From NCBI GenBank assembly GCA_029219345.1, contig JAQXTF010000067.1:1-64000 (forward strand): a stretch of 64,000 nucleotides of DNA, in the 5' to 3' direction. Positions within the stretch are counted from its first letter, which is position 1. The number at the start of each line of letters is the position of its first letter. The notes below the pieces were generated by a model. It saw nothing but the letters and a program-made list of their open reading frames with translations, was not told the origin of the DNA and searched no databases. The translations under genes were made by a program, and so were the position numbers. The DNA is from Eggerthellales bacterium (GTDB taxonomy: Bacteria > Actinomycetota > Coriobacteriia > Coriobacteriales > Eggerthellaceae). Shown here one piece after another: positions 32,506-41,144 of the stretch.

Positions 32506-33603
32506 TTATGCCTCAGGCCACTTGGAGTAAGCGATACGAGATTCCTTGTACAGCTCCCTGGCGAAAGCCTCGGTCAGCAGAGCCTTGTCGTACATGTTGA
32601 TGATGACGGGCTTGCCGGGGGTGTTGCAGTGCTTTGCGACGAATTCGTCAGCAGCAGCAATCTGCTCTTCTTCGGTCATGGTCTTCAAGTTCTGGGGAAT
32701 GGGAGCGGGCAACAGGATGCGGTCGCCGTACTCCTGCCACAGTGCCTCGTAGTCGTTCATCTTCTGGGGCATCCAGCAGTCCCAGCCAGCAGCGATGATG
32801 TTCTCAATCTGCTGCTTGCCATGGTTGCCGCAGGAGTGCAGCTCAGCGGACAGGCCCAGCTCATGCAGGTGATCGGTAACGCGCTTCATGGCGGGAACAA
32901 TCAGCTCGGCAGCGGTTTCGGGGCTGAAGAAGGGAGCCATCTGAGAACCCCAGTCGTCATGAATGAAGAAGCCGTCGATGTGATCGAAGTACTTCACGTA
33001 GTGGTCAATGATGTCATTGTAGGTATCAGAAATAGCCATCAGCATTTCCTTGATGGCGTCTTCCTGATCTTCGTCAAGCAGAGCAACAGCGGCCTCTTCG
33101 AAGCCCATGAAGGAAATCATGCGCTCGAACCAGCCGGTATACAGCCAAGGCTGAATGAACTTGTCGGGATCGATGAAGTCCTTGTTCAGCTCAGCGGAGC
33201 CTTCCCAGTCCCAAGAGTCAACATCGGGGAAGGTGACCTTTTCCTTCCAGTCGTTGACGTCGTCCAGCAGGCGCTCGCACTCAGCTTCCATGGAGCCGCC
33301 AGCCGTGGGCATGAACACCCAGTCAACGCCGAACATGTCCTTGCCGCCAGCCTGAGTCAGGTTGTCGAAAGGCTTTGCCTCGCAGACCATTGCGCGAGCA
33401 ACAGCCTCGGGATTAACGCTGGGGTAGAAACGCTGGGTTTCGTAACCGGTGATTACCCAGACAGGCTTCTTGTTGTTCATGACAGAACGATAAGCTTCGC
33501 GCTGGGTGACGGGGTAGGTGAACAGGGGGAACTCGGGGGTCATGCGGGTTGCAGGAACGTAGCCCGAAATCTCCAGCTCTTTCTCGTCAAACGGAATACC
33601 CAT
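32506..33603 (-). CDS. Uroporphyrinogen-decarboxylase-like methyltransferase, divergent third member
   Basis: A 365-residue UroD-superfamily protein only distantly related to the pair at 21.4-23.7 kb. It keeps the DDWGSQMAPFFSPE block and has a classic zinc/thiol site HSCGNHG (HxCG type), as in MtaA-like corrinoid methyltransferases, where the pair has HHADC instead. This suggests a methyl transfer role with a different substrate. The ATG follows AAAGGAGAG. It is convergent with MmgE/PrpD and downstream of an FAD oxidoreductase on the same strand (about 257 nt away). No corrinoid protein gene is adjacent. Confidence 0.8.
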   Translation of the reverse strand: MGIPFDEKELEISGYVPATRMTPEFPLFTYPVTQREAYRSVMNNKKPVWVITGYETQRFYPSVNPEAVARAMVCEAKPFDNLTQAGGKDMFGVDWVFMPTAGGSMEAECERLLDDVNDWKEKVTFPDVDSWDWEGSAELNKDFIDPDKFIQPWLYTGWFERMISFMGFEEAAVALLDEDQEDAIKEMLMAISDTYNDIIDHYVKYFDHIDGFFIHDDWGSQMAPFFSPETAAELIVPAMKRVTDHLHELGLSAELHSCGNHGKQQIENIIAAGWDCWMPQKMNDYEALWQEYGDRILLPAPIPQNLKTMTEEEQIAAADEFVAKHCNTPGKPVIINMYDKALLTEAFARELYKESRIAYSKWPEA

Positions 33604-33798
33604 AATGCTCTCCTTTCAAATGTGTATTCGCTTGCTTTGCGCGCCAATCTTCCCTCCGATGATTGGCTGAAAGCGGTGTATGCGTTGCGCTAAAAAGACC
33701 CAAGGGCACAGTTCTAGCTACTATGCATTTTGTCCACTATACACCTTTTTAAAGGGTGCTGCAAAAATGAGTTGCAAGAGTGACGCATGGAGCCAAAT

Positions 33799-33845
33799 GA
33801 TAACGAGGGTCGCGCCCCTTTCGATAGAACGCGACCCTCGTTATC
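33799..33845 (-). terminator. Long-stem terminator after FAD oxidoreductase
   Basis: Perfect 16-bp stem GATAACGAGGGTCGCG / CGCGACCCTCGTTATC with a 15-nt loop, 16 nt after the minus-strand stop codon. The following T-run is poor, so it may be a processing or boundary hairpin. Confidence 0.65.
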
Positions 33846-33860
33846 CCTATTAAGCAGGGG

Positions 33861-35453
33861 TTATTTCTGCTGCCAGCTCCAGGTGCTATCGTGCAAACCA
33901 TCGGTGTACAGATGCTTCACTTCGTCCCAAGCAACGGGCCGGGAAGGAATCAAGTCGCCGGTGATGGCGTAGATGGCGGCATAGCGTCCGGCGGTGAAGC
34001 AGTGGCCGGAAGAAACGCCGGCGCCCATGGACCAGTCGGCATTGCCGCACAGGTCGCCGCCGGTGGTGCCTACAGCAAACAGGCCGGGAATGGGCTTGCG
34101 GTTCTCGTCAACAACTTGGTAGTGGCCGTCAACCTCCACGCCTGCGTCAATGGCGGTCAAGCGCACCCACTGGCGAATGCCCCAGAAGGGAGCCGTCTTA
34201 ATGGGGAACAGGAATTTGGCTTCCTTGCCAAATTCGTCGTCCACGCCCTTTTCGCACAGTTCGTTGTAGTGCTCGATGGCGGCCTTCATCTTGTCGGCGG
34301 GCAGCTTCAGCTCTTCCGCCAGCTCGTCCAGGGTGTTGCAGCAGTGGACGTCAATCAGGTTGGGGTATACGTCCACGGGCTTCTCTACAGCGCCGGGGAT
34401 GTACTTCTGCATTGCTTCGGGGGAAGGAGCGTTGGGGTAGTTCTTCTGGTAGTCGCCATCGAAGAAGCGGAAGAAGATGCCGGGGTCTTCCTGATCGTAG
34501 AGCTTGCGCAGGCTGTCAACCCAGAAGGGCATGCTGGTGGCCTGCTCGTTCATGAAGCGATTGCAGTTGGCATCCAGAGCCAGCAGGGGGATGGCTGCAA
34601 AGCCATTGCCGGCGGCGTCAGCGTCATGAGCCTGCTTGGCGTGGCCAGGGGCTACCATGTGGGCACCGGCAACCATGGCCATCAGATGGCCATCGGCCGT
34701 CTTGCCGTGCTGCTTGCGCTTGAAGCGAGAAACGTCGCCGCAGTAGTGGTCCACCATGGCGTGGTTGTTGCTGTAGTCGCCGGTGGCCAGAATGACGGCG
34801 GTGTTGGCATTGAACTTGATGTACTTGCCCTCGGCGGTCTTACCGTAGACGCCGGTTACGCGGCCCTCTTCGTTTTTAATAAGCTGCACGCCGGGAGTCT
34901 TGTAGTAGAAATCGGCGCCGCGTTCTTCGGCCAATTTGGCCAGCCTGTTAATGAGGTGATGGTTGCTTTCGGGCTTATAACCAAAGGAATGACCAGCCAA
35001 AATGCAACGATCGCCATTTTCGTAGAGCAGGGAAGTGGCAGTGGAGTGTTGAACGGCGGGATAGTCAACCAGGTCGGCCATTTTGTCCAGCCAGCACACG
35101 GTTTCGCCGGAATGGAAGGCGTAGAAGCGGAACAGCTCATCGTTCACGCGGAAGTTATTGCGCACGCGAATATCCTGGATCCAGCGAAGTATGCCAGGTA
35201 AGGTGGACTCGCTTACAATGACGCCAGATGATCCGTTGCCGTTGGCCACGGGGGTCGCTTCCTTCTGCAAGCAGCAGACGGTGGCGCCTTCTTCCAAGGC
35301 GGTCAGCACAGCGGGAACGCCAGCAGTGCCAGCACCAACAACCACGATGTCGTAGGTCTTCTCGTCGTCGTAAGAAGTTACGGGTTCCAGCTCAGCGGCG
35401 GATTCTGCAAATTCTTCTGCTGTGGTGAAACGCGGATACTTCAACTCGCTCAT
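33861..35453 (-). CDS. FAD-dependent oxidoreductase, fumarate-reductase flavoprotein-like
   Basis: A 530-residue FAD_binding_2 protein with the motif YDIVVVGAGTAGVPAVLTALEEG (about 34-56), a substrate-domain segment and a C-terminal FAD motif (PIPGLFAVGTTGGDLCGNADWSMGAG region, then GRYAAIYA). It is the same size as the 27706-29298 product, but the sequences differ widely. No signal peptide or haem motif, so it is cytosolic. Likely reaction: reduction of a double bond or dehydrogenation of a small acid or ketone; the substrate is unknown. Ribosome site GGGAAGGG. Divergent from an MFS gene at 35609, which may transport its substrate. Confidence 0.82.
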   Translation of the reverse strand: MSELKYPRFTTAEEFAESAAELEPVTSYDDEKTYDIVVVGAGTAGVPAVLTALEEGATVCCLQKEATPVANGNGSSGVIVSESTLPGILRWIQDIRVRNNFRVNDELFRFYAFHSGETVCWLDKMADLVDYPAVQHSTATSLLYENGDRCILAGHSFGYKPESNHHLINRLAKLAEERGADFYYKTPGVQLIKNEEGRVTGVYGKTAEGKYIKFNANTAVILATGDYSNNHAMVDHYCGDVSRFKRKQHGKTADGHLMAMVAGAHMVAPGHAKQAHDADAAGNGFAAIPLLALDANCNRFMNEQATSMPFWVDSLRKLYDQEDPGIFFRFFDGDYQKNYPNAPSPEAMQKYIPGAVEKPVDVYPNLIDVHCCNTLDELAEELKLPADKMKAAIEHYNELCEKGVDDEFGKEAKFLFPIKTAPFWGIRQWVRLTAIDAGVEVDGHYQVVDENRKPIPGLFAVGTTGGDLCGNADWSMGAGVSSGHCFTAGRYAAIYAITGDLIPSRPVAWDEVKHLYTDGLHDSTWSWQQK

Positions 35454-35608
35454 AAAAATACCCTTCCCTCAAATGAATACGTGGTTTCATTATGGGTGCG
35501 TGATTTGGCTGGGTCAATCGCTCTTTTGATGGGACGCGATTTTTGCACGTTTACCTGAAAAAAGAAGTTTTGCTATTTGGAGGGGGCGTGCGGTGCTAAA
35601 AACGAGGC

Positions 35609-36802
35609 ATGGACGAGGGAAAATCATCAAAAACTGAGGAAAAGATTTGGACCGCGCCCTTTGCGGTGCTGCTGCTTACCAACTTTTTGAGCATGTTGGG
35701 CGGTGCCATGACCGCCACCACCATGCCGGTGTACCTAAGCAGCCTTGACCTGGATGTTTCCGTGGTAGGCATGGTGGTAGGCACCCTTTCGGTGTCTGCC
35801 ATTTTGGTGCGCCCCTTTGCCGGCCCTGCTTTTGACGCTTTCCCCCGTAAGCGCCTGCTGATGTGCTGCCAGCTCATCAACGCCCTGTCGCTTTTCGGCT
35901 ACTCCGTTGTGTCCGACGTGAATGTGCTGTTCTGCCTGCGCCTGTTCCACGGCATTGGCTTTGGTTGCCAGGGACCTTTGTCCATCTCCCTGGTGAACGA
36001 TTTTATCCCCAAATCGCGCTTGTCCCAGGGCATTGGCACCTATGCCACCAGCTCCTCTGCCGCTATGGTTGCGGGCCCTGCAACAGGCATTTTCCTTATG
36101 AACGCCATTGGCTTCACCCTGACCTATAGGCTTTCGGCCTTGCTTTTGTGTTGCGCCATGCTCAGTATTTCCACCATTAAAGAGCCCAGTCGCGAGCTGC
36201 TGCCTTACAAGGTGCGCTTTGACCGCTGCTTCTGCAAGGAAACCCTGGACAAGGCTTTTGTGGGCGCTCTGTTCAGCACCGCTTTCAGTGCCATCAATGC
36301 TTATCTGGTGCTCATGTCTCACGAGTACGGCATTGAGAATGTGGGCTTTTTCTTTGCGACTTATGCGCTGGCGGTTATGTTCGTGGCGCCCCGTTACGGC
36401 AAGTTCGCCGACAAATACGGCGCCGAGCGCGTGCTGATTTTTGGCTCTATTTGGTTCATGCTTTCTTATGTGCTGCTGCACTTTGCCCACACGGTGCCCC
36501 TGCTGGTGCTCACGGCTCTGGTGGCCAGCATGGGCTTTGGCTCATGCTCGCCGCAGATTCAGTCGCTGGCCATGAAGTCGGTGGACCGCAGCCGTGCTTC
36601 CGTGGTGAACAATACCCACTATACCGGTATAGATCTAGGCATGCTGCTAGGCCCGGTCGTTGGCGGCTTTGTGGTGGAGGCCCTCATTCCCTATTCCGCC
36701 ACCATGGGAGAGGCCTACTCCAACATGTGGTTTGTCATGATTATCCCCGTGTTCATAGGCTTCCTCATTATTCTTCGCTGGAACGCCAAGCGCAACAAGT
36801 AG
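35609..36802 (+). CDS. MFS transporter
   Basis: Inner-membrane carrier of 397 residues with about 12 membrane segments and MFS loop motifs GPAFDAFPRKRLL (loop 2-3) and RYGKFADKYGAERVLI (loop 8-9). It resembles drug-efflux/arabinose-efflux type members. Divergent from the FAD oxidoreductase with 155 nt between, so co-regulation is plausible. The ribosome site (CGAGG) is modest and immediately precedes the ATG. It ends near a bidirectional terminator shared with the holin-like gene. Confidence 0.85.
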   Translation: MDEGKSSKTEEKIWTAPFAVLLLTNFLSMLGGAMTATTMPVYLSSLDLDVSVVGMVVGTLSVSAILVRPFAGPAFDAFPRKRLLMCCQLINALSLFGYSVVSDVNVLFCLRLFHGIGFGCQGPLSISLVNDFIPKSRLSQGIGTYATSSSAAMVAGPATGIFLMNAIGFTLTYRLSALLLCCAMLSISTIKEPSRELLPYKVRFDRCFCKETLDKAFVGALFSTAFSAINAYLVLMSHEYGIENVGFFFATYALAVMFVAPRYGKFADKYGAERVLIFGSIWFMLSYVLLHFAHTVPLLVLTALVASMGFGSCSPQIQSLAMKSVDRSRASVVNNTHYTGIDLGMLLGPVVGGFVVEALIPYSATMGEAYSNMWFVMIIPVFIGFLIILRWNAKRNK

Positions 36803-36840
36803 CATGTGCTTTTGTGCGGGTTGGGTCCCTCCGCTGCGCA

Positions 36841-36873
36841 AAAAAACCGCCGATAAGCATCGACGGCTTTTTT
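36841..36873. terminator. Bidirectional terminator
   Basis: Run of six A, stem CCGCCGAT / ATCGACGG (one mismatch), then TTTTTT. It separates the convergent MFS and holin-like genes. Confidence 0.8.
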
Positions 36874-36892
36874 GGTACGTTGTTGAAAATGG

Positions 36893-37255
36893 TTAGTCGG
36901 AGAACAGGGCGCTGGTGATGGCGCTGACAATGCTGATGATAATGCTGCAGAGGAAGGCGCTGCCGAAGCCAGCGATTTCCAGGCTTACGCCAAACAGGCC
37001 GCCCGACAGGGAAGAGGCAACATAGAGCATGATGGTGTTGATGAGCAGGGAAAAGAGGCCCAAGGTAATGAAAGTGATGGGCAAGCTGATAACTTTGAAG
37101 ATGGGCTTTATCACGGCATCCACAAAGGCCAGCACCAGGGCGAAAACGGCCAAGGCGCCCCATCCGCTACCTCCCACCAGCGCCACACCCGGCACTAAAT
37201 GAATGGCTGCGGCGGCGGCAATTGCGGTGGCAATCCAGCGAGCGATAAACTTCAT
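36893..37255 (-). CDS. Four-TM 'phage holin family' membrane protein (PF04020-like)
   Basis: A 120-residue, almost entirely hydrophobic protein with four membrane segments and the conserved pattern VDAVIKPIFKVISLPITFITLGLF-type loop (Asn/Asp-x-x-Ile-Lys-Pro). This is the bacterial '4 TMS holin' family, common in actinobacterial and firmicute chromosomes and not a sign of a prophage. Function unknown. Strong ribosome site AGGAGGAG. No phage genes are nearby. Confidence 0.8.
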   Translation of the reverse strand: MKFIARWIATAIAAAAAIHLVPGVALVGGSGWGALAVFALVLAFVDAVIKPIFKVISLPITFITLGLFSLLINTIMLYVASSLSGGLFGVSLEIAGFGSAFLCSIIISIVSAITSALFSD

Positions 37256-37371
37256 GGCTCCTCCTATCTGTTGATTCGTAGAAACTATACCTGAGCGCGC
37301 CTCTTTGCGCGTGAGATAATGGGATACTGTGAGCGAATCGTCATCAAACTGAAAAATGAGGAGGGCTTTTC

Positions 37372-39045
37372 ATGCCTCGCGACGCCGCAACTAAGAAACC
37401 CCATAAGACCAGCCGCGCCCCCAAGGCGCAGCGTGACGCCCAAAAGGCTGCCAAAAAGGCCGCCGCTTCCACGGAAGCCCGCGATATTGCGGCGCGTTTG
37501 GCTGCCCAGTTGGATGGCCCCAAGAAGCCGGCTGGCAAGAAGCCCTATGGCGAAAAGGCAGGAAAGCCTGGCGCGAAACCCGCTGTGAAGGCTGTGGGCA
37601 AGAAGGACGCATTTAAGAAAGACGCGCCCAAGAAGGACGCTCCCAAGAAGTCCGAAGGCAAGAAAGCTGCCGACAAAAAGCCTGCCGTAAAGGCTGGCGC
37701 CAAGCCTGCATCCAAAAAGGCCGTGCCTGCCAAGGGGTCTTCTGCCAAGAAGCCGACCGCCAAAAAGCCTGCTCCCAAGAAGCACGAATCTGCTGCGGTT
37801 GTTGTGGCTGATCGCATGGCCAAGGCCCGCAAGTCTCCCTGCGCCGTTGACGCCCAGTGTGGCGGCTGCAAGACCATCGCTGTGCCCTACATGCAGCAGC
37901 TTTTGCTGAAGAATGCCCAGATAGTTGAGCTGTTTGACCAGCTTGATTGCGATTTTGAGCTGCGTCCCATCTTGGGCATGGAAGACCCCTTCCGCTACCG
38001 TAACAAGATTATCAGCCCCTTTGCTCCGGGCAAGAAAATCAAGGCTCCCGAGGGAGAGGAAGCCGGCAAGAAGCGCCGTCGCGGCCTGACTCACGAGATT
38101 CTCACGGGCATGTACGAGCAGGGCACTCACAAGCTGGTGCCCACCAATGAGTGCCTCATTGAAAACGCCGTGGGCCAGCAGGTGGTTTCCGCGGTAAAGG
38201 CCATCATGGAAAAGCATGCCATTGAGCCCTACAACGAAGATACGGGCGAGGGCTTTGTGCGCCACGTGGTGGTGCGCGTGGGCCACGAAAGCGGCGAGGT
38301 GCTGGTGACCCTGGTGACCAACGAGGAAGAATTCCCGGCGGGCAGGAGCTTCGCCAAGGAGCTCATTGCCAAGGTGCCCGCGGTGACTACGGTGGTGCAA
38401 AACGTCAACACGCGCCAGACCAACGTGATCTTAGGCGAGCAAGAGCAGGTGCTGTATGGCCCTGGTTTCATTTTGGACACCCTGTGCGGCCTGAGTTTCC
38501 GCATTTCTTCCACCAGCTTTTACCAGGTGAACGCCGTGCAGACCGAGGTGCTGTACAATACCGCCATTGAACTGGCGGGGCTGACGGGCGTGGAAACCGT
38601 CATTGACGCCTACTGCGGCACGGGCACCATTGGTCTGGTGGCTGCAAGCCGTGGCGCAAGTGCGGTTATTGGCGTGGAAAGCGTGGAGGCCGCTGTGCGC
38701 GATGCCCGCGAAAACGCGCGCCACAACGGCATTGAAAACGCCACTTTTGTGGCCGCCGATGCAACGGAATTTATGCTTGACCTGGCCAAAGACGGTGCCG
38801 ATTTCGATGCTGCCAACACGGTGCTGCTTATGGATCCGCCCCGTGCGGGAAGCACTCCCGATTTCCTGCAGGCGGCGGCGCAGCTGGGCCCGGCTCGCAT
38901 TGTGTACGTGTCCTGCAATCCCGAAACCCAGGTGCGCGACATCGCCCTGCTGCAAAAGCACGGCTACCAGTTGCGCATTGTGCAGCCGGTGGACATGTTT
39001 CCCCACACTGATCATGTGGAGACGGTGGTTTTGCTGACCAAGTAA
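37372..39045 (+). CDS. rlmD: 23S rRNA uracil-C5 methyltransferase (RumA/RlmD type) with Lys/Ala-rich tail
   Basis: SAM-dependent RNA methyltransferase of 557 residues. The first 155 residues are low-complexity and very basic (many KK, KKPA and AKK units), like histone H1 tails. The enzyme proper starts near Cys157 with a cluster motif C-x5-CGGC (Cys157, 163, 166), then an RNA-binding part, the SAM fold YCGTGTIGL, MDPPRAG and the catalytic nucleophile in YVSCNPET, ending in MFPHTDHVETV. Usual RumA-type enzymes are about 400-450 residues. Whether it modifies U747, U1939 or both cannot be told. Ribosome site GAGGAGGG. Confidence 0.9.
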   Translation: MPRDAATKKPHKTSRAPKAQRDAQKAAKKAAASTEARDIAARLAAQLDGPKKPAGKKPYGEKAGKPGAKPAVKAVGKKDAFKKDAPKKDAPKKSEGKKAADKKPAVKAGAKPASKKAVPAKGSSAKKPTAKKPAPKKHESAAVVVADRMAKARKSPCAVDAQCGGCKTIAVPYMQQLLLKNAQIVELFDQLDCDFELRPILGMEDPFRYRNKIISPFAPGKKIKAPEGEEAGKKRRRGLTHEILTGMYEQGTHKLVPTNECLIENAVGQQVVSAVKAIMEKHAIEPYNEDTGEGFVRHVVVRVGHESGEVLVTLVTNEEEFPAGRSFAKELIAKVPAVTTVVQNVNTRQTNVILGEQEQVLYGPGFILDTLCGLSFRISSTSFYQVNAVQTEVLYNTAIELAGLTGVETVIDAYCGTGTIGLVAASRGASAVIGVESVEAAVRDARENARHNGIENATFVAADATEFMLDLAKDGADFDAANTVLLMDPPRAGSTPDFLQAAAQLGPARIVYVSCNPETQVRDIALLQKHGYQLRIVQPVDMFPHTDHVETVVLLTK

Positions 39046-39048
39046 CGG

Positions 39049-39088
39049 AAACCTGGCACTGGGGACGAGCTCCGCTGCCAGGTTTTTT
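39049..39088 (+). terminator. Terminator after rlmD, REP-like in layout
   Basis: 10-bp stem AAACCTGGCA / TGCCAGGTTT with a 17-nt G-rich loop, then TTTT. The CCTGGCA arms and GGGG in the loop recall the palindrome at 32364, but the sequence is not the same. Confidence 0.75.
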
Positions 39089-39111
39089 TGATAGGGAAGA
39101 GAAGAGCTACT

Positions 39112-39423
39112 ATGCAGTTTGCAATTACGGCATACGACGGTAAGGACGAAGGCGCTCTGGAGCGCCGTATGGCGGTGCGCCCTCAGCATCTGGAGAATAT
39201 CGCCCGCGTGAAGGAAACCGGCAGCGTGGTGTGCGCTGGCGGCATCACCAACGAGGCGGGTCAGCTGGTTGGCTCTGTGGTAGTGCTGGACTTTGACACC
39301 AAAGAGCAGTTTGACGCCTATATGGAAAGCGAGCCCTACATCAAGGCCGGCGTGTGGCAAGACATTACCGTGAACACGGTGAACGTGCTCATTGTGAACG
39401 ACGAACCCTATTCCCAGAACTAA
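39112..39423 (+). CDS. YCII-domain protein
   Basis: A 103-residue cytosolic protein of the YCII family (ferredoxin-like alpha/beta fold). Family features are RRMAVRPQHLENI near the N-terminus and GSVVVLDFDTKEQFDAYMESEPYIKAGVW, with the His-Asp pair typical of the fold. The function of most YCII proteins is unknown. The ATG at 39112 follows GAAGAGAAGAG. It precedes the alpha-hydroxy-acid oxidase by 18 nt and is probably in the same operon. Confidence 0.85.
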   Translation: MQFAITAYDGKDEGALERRMAVRPQHLENIARVKETGSVVCAGGITNEAGQLVGSVVVLDFDTKEQFDAYMESEPYIKAGVWQDITVNTVNVLIVNDEPYSQN

Positions 39424-39441
39424 GGCACGAAAGGAATAACC

Positions 39442-40467
39442 GTGGAATACGCAGAAGTGCTGGAGGCCGCCCGCAAGGTCATTGGCCCCAATTGCAAGGC
39501 TTGCCCGGTGTGCAACGGTCTGGCTTGCGGAAACATTATGCCTGGTCCGGGCTCTAAAGCTCCGGGCAATGGCGCTAACGACAACTACATGGCCTGGCGC
39601 CAGATCAAGCTGAACATGGATGCCATTGTGCCCAATATTCCCATTGATACCACCACCGAGCTGTTTGGTCGCACCCTGGGCTTTCCGCTGCTTACAGCGC
39701 CTATTGGCTCCATCCAGGCCCAGTACAACCCCACCGATGACATCCGCGACTTCAACGAGAAGTGCATGGCCGCTTGCGAGACCCGCGGCATTATGCATTG
39801 CTACGGCAACGGTCTGAAGATGGGCGTGTGGGATGCCGCCATTGCCAGCGGTCGCGCTCACAGCAACACGGGTATTCCCGTGTACAACCCCGACACCAAC
39901 GAGGCCATCATGGCCCTTATGGATATGTACGCCGATGGCCCGGCTCCCACCGCCATGTGCGTGGTGGTGGATAGCGCCGGCCTTCCGCATCTGCGTGCCC
40001 TGAACGGCAAGGGCGGCACCAAAAGCGTGGAAGAGCTGCGCCAGCTGAAGGAGCATGCCGGCGTGCCTCTGATTATCAAGGGCATCATGACCGCTAAGAG
40101 CGCGCTGAAGGCGGTGGAAGCGGGGGCCGACGCCATCATCGTTTCCAATCACGGCGGCCGCGTGCTGGCGGAAACCCCGGGTACCGCTGAGGTGCTGCCC
40201 GAGATTGTAGCCGCGGTAAAAGGCCAGGTGAAGGTGCTGGTCGACGGCGGCATCCGCACGGGCGCTGACGTGTTTAAGGCCCTAGCCATGGGTGCTGATG
40301 CCTGCCTGATTTGCCGACCGGTGCTCATTTCCTACTACGGTGGCGGCCAGGAGGGCATTGAGTGCTACCTGGATAAGATTTGCGGTGAGCTGGTGGACAC
40401 CATGTACATGTGCGGTGCCCGCAGTATTGCCGAAATCACTCCCGATATGGTGCGTTTGCCCAGGTAG
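39442..40467 (+). CDS. FMN-dependent alpha-hydroxy-acid oxidising protein
   Basis: A 341-residue TIM-barrel flavoenzyme of the lactate oxidase / glycolate oxidase family. FMN and active-site motifs are PLLTAPIGS, IIKGIMT, VSNHGGR (catalytic His) and VDGGIRTGADVFKALAMGAD. It is shorter than aerobic relatives and carries an N-terminal cysteine set, Cys18, 21, 24 and 29 (CKACPVCNGLAC), compatible with an extra metal or Fe-S site. In an anaerobe it is more likely a dehydrogenase than an oxidase. Start GTG 39442 with AAAGGAA upstream. The Ada-type gene begins 5 nt after its stop. Confidence 0.85.
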   Translation: MEYAEVLEAARKVIGPNCKACPVCNGLACGNIMPGPGSKAPGNGANDNYMAWRQIKLNMDAIVPNIPIDTTTELFGRTLGFPLLTAPIGSIQAQYNPTDDIRDFNEKCMAACETRGIMHCYGNGLKMGVWDAAIASGRAHSNTGIPVYNPDTNEAIMALMDMYADGPAPTAMCVVVDSAGLPHLRALNGKGGTKSVEELRQLKEHAGVPLIIKGIMTAKSALKAVEAGADAIIVSNHGGRVLAETPGTAEVLPEIVAAVKGQVKVLVDGGIRTGADVFKALAMGADACLICRPVLISYYGGGQEGIECYLDKICGELVDTMYMCGARSIAEITPDMVRLPR

Positions 40468-40472
40468 ATGCC

Positions 40473-41102
40473 ATGAAGCAGTTTGAGAAGCGCGACATAA
40501 CGCCCCAACAGATTATGGATGCCTTCGGAAGCGAAGGAGCGCAAGCGTTGGATGGCGTGTGGATTGGCGCCTGTTCCACCACTCGCATCTATTGCCGCAC
40601 GGTGTGCCCGGCGGGCGCGCACGTGGATAACGCTAACGTGCGAGCTTTTTCTTCGGCCGCGGCAGCGGAAGGCGCGGGCTTTCGTCCGTGTTTGACCTGC
40701 TGCCCGGAATTTGCTCCGGCTCCTTCCGTTGAGGCTGGGTTTGCCCCTGAAGCCGTGTCCTTTGCGGCGGCGGTGGAGCAGGGAATTGCCAACCCTAGCG
40801 ATGAGGGCTTGGCTGCCGAAGCGCTTACGGCTGCGGGTCTTTCTGCCCAGGAGGGTGAAGCCATGACCCAAGCCCAGTTTGGCACCAGCGTGGCCCACTA
40901 TGTGGCAACAGCGCGTCGATTGGCTGCTAAGCGCTTGATGCGTCAGGCGGTGATTTCCCTTGAGGAAGTGGCTGCTGTCTGCGGTTTTGCTAGCGCTCAG
41001 GCGGTGGCAGACCAGTTTGCCCAGCACTATAAATTGGATGCGTTCAAATTAGCCGCCCAGCGCCCTCGCAAACCGAGTATCATGCACTTTAAGCAAAAGT
41101 AA
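40473..41102 (+). CDS. Ada/AdaA-like methyl-phosphotriester sensor with AraC HTH
   Basis: A 209-residue regulator. The N-terminal Ada zinc domain is clear: GVWIGACSTTRIYCRTVCP then GFRPCLTCCPE, with zinc ligands Cys41, 45, 73 and 76; one of these normally accepts a methyl group from DNA phosphotriesters. The C-terminal part is an AraC-type HTH (YVATARRLAAKRLM, then ISLEEVAAVCGFASAQAVADQF). The methylguanine methyltransferase and glycosylase domains of larger Ada proteins are absent. It probably activates an alkylation response. The start is uncertain: ATG 40473 has only a weak site and an ATG at 40468 is out of frame. It ends at a REP-like hairpin. Confidence 0.8.
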   Translation: MKQFEKRDITPQQIMDAFGSEGAQALDGVWIGACSTTRIYCRTVCPAGAHVDNANVRAFSSAAAAEGAGFRPCLTCCPEFAPAPSVEAGFAPEAVSFAAAVEQGIANPSDEGLAAEALTAAGLSAQEGEAMTQAQFGTSVAHYVATARRLAAKRLMRQAVISLEEVAAVCGFASAQAVADQFAQHYKLDAFKLAAQRPRKPSIMHFKQK

Positions 41103-41105
41103 TTG

Positions 41106-41144
41106 AATGAGACACTTTGCCCTGAGCCAAGTGTCTCATTTTTT
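41106..41144. repeat. REP-like palindrome, single unit, doubling as terminator
   Basis: 12-bp stem AATGAGACACTT / AAGTGTCTCATT (41106-41117 with 41129-41140), loop TGCCCTGAGCC, then TTTT. The unit TGAGACAC...TGCCCTGAGC...GTGTCTCA recurs at 42387-42474. Confidence 0.8.

Noticed and set aside
21419-33603. Haem biosynthesis role for the UroD-like proteins
   Set aside because: True UroD N-terminal active-site signatures are missing, the metal-site motifs fit methyltransferases, and no haem genes are adjacent.
36893-37255. Prophage remnant indicated by a holin
   Set aside because: This four-TM family is common in bacterial chromosomes and no other phage gene is present.
38431-40152. 573-codon minus-strand frame opposite rlmD, YCII and oxidase genes
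   Set aside because: It crosses three well-supported genes and their terminator.
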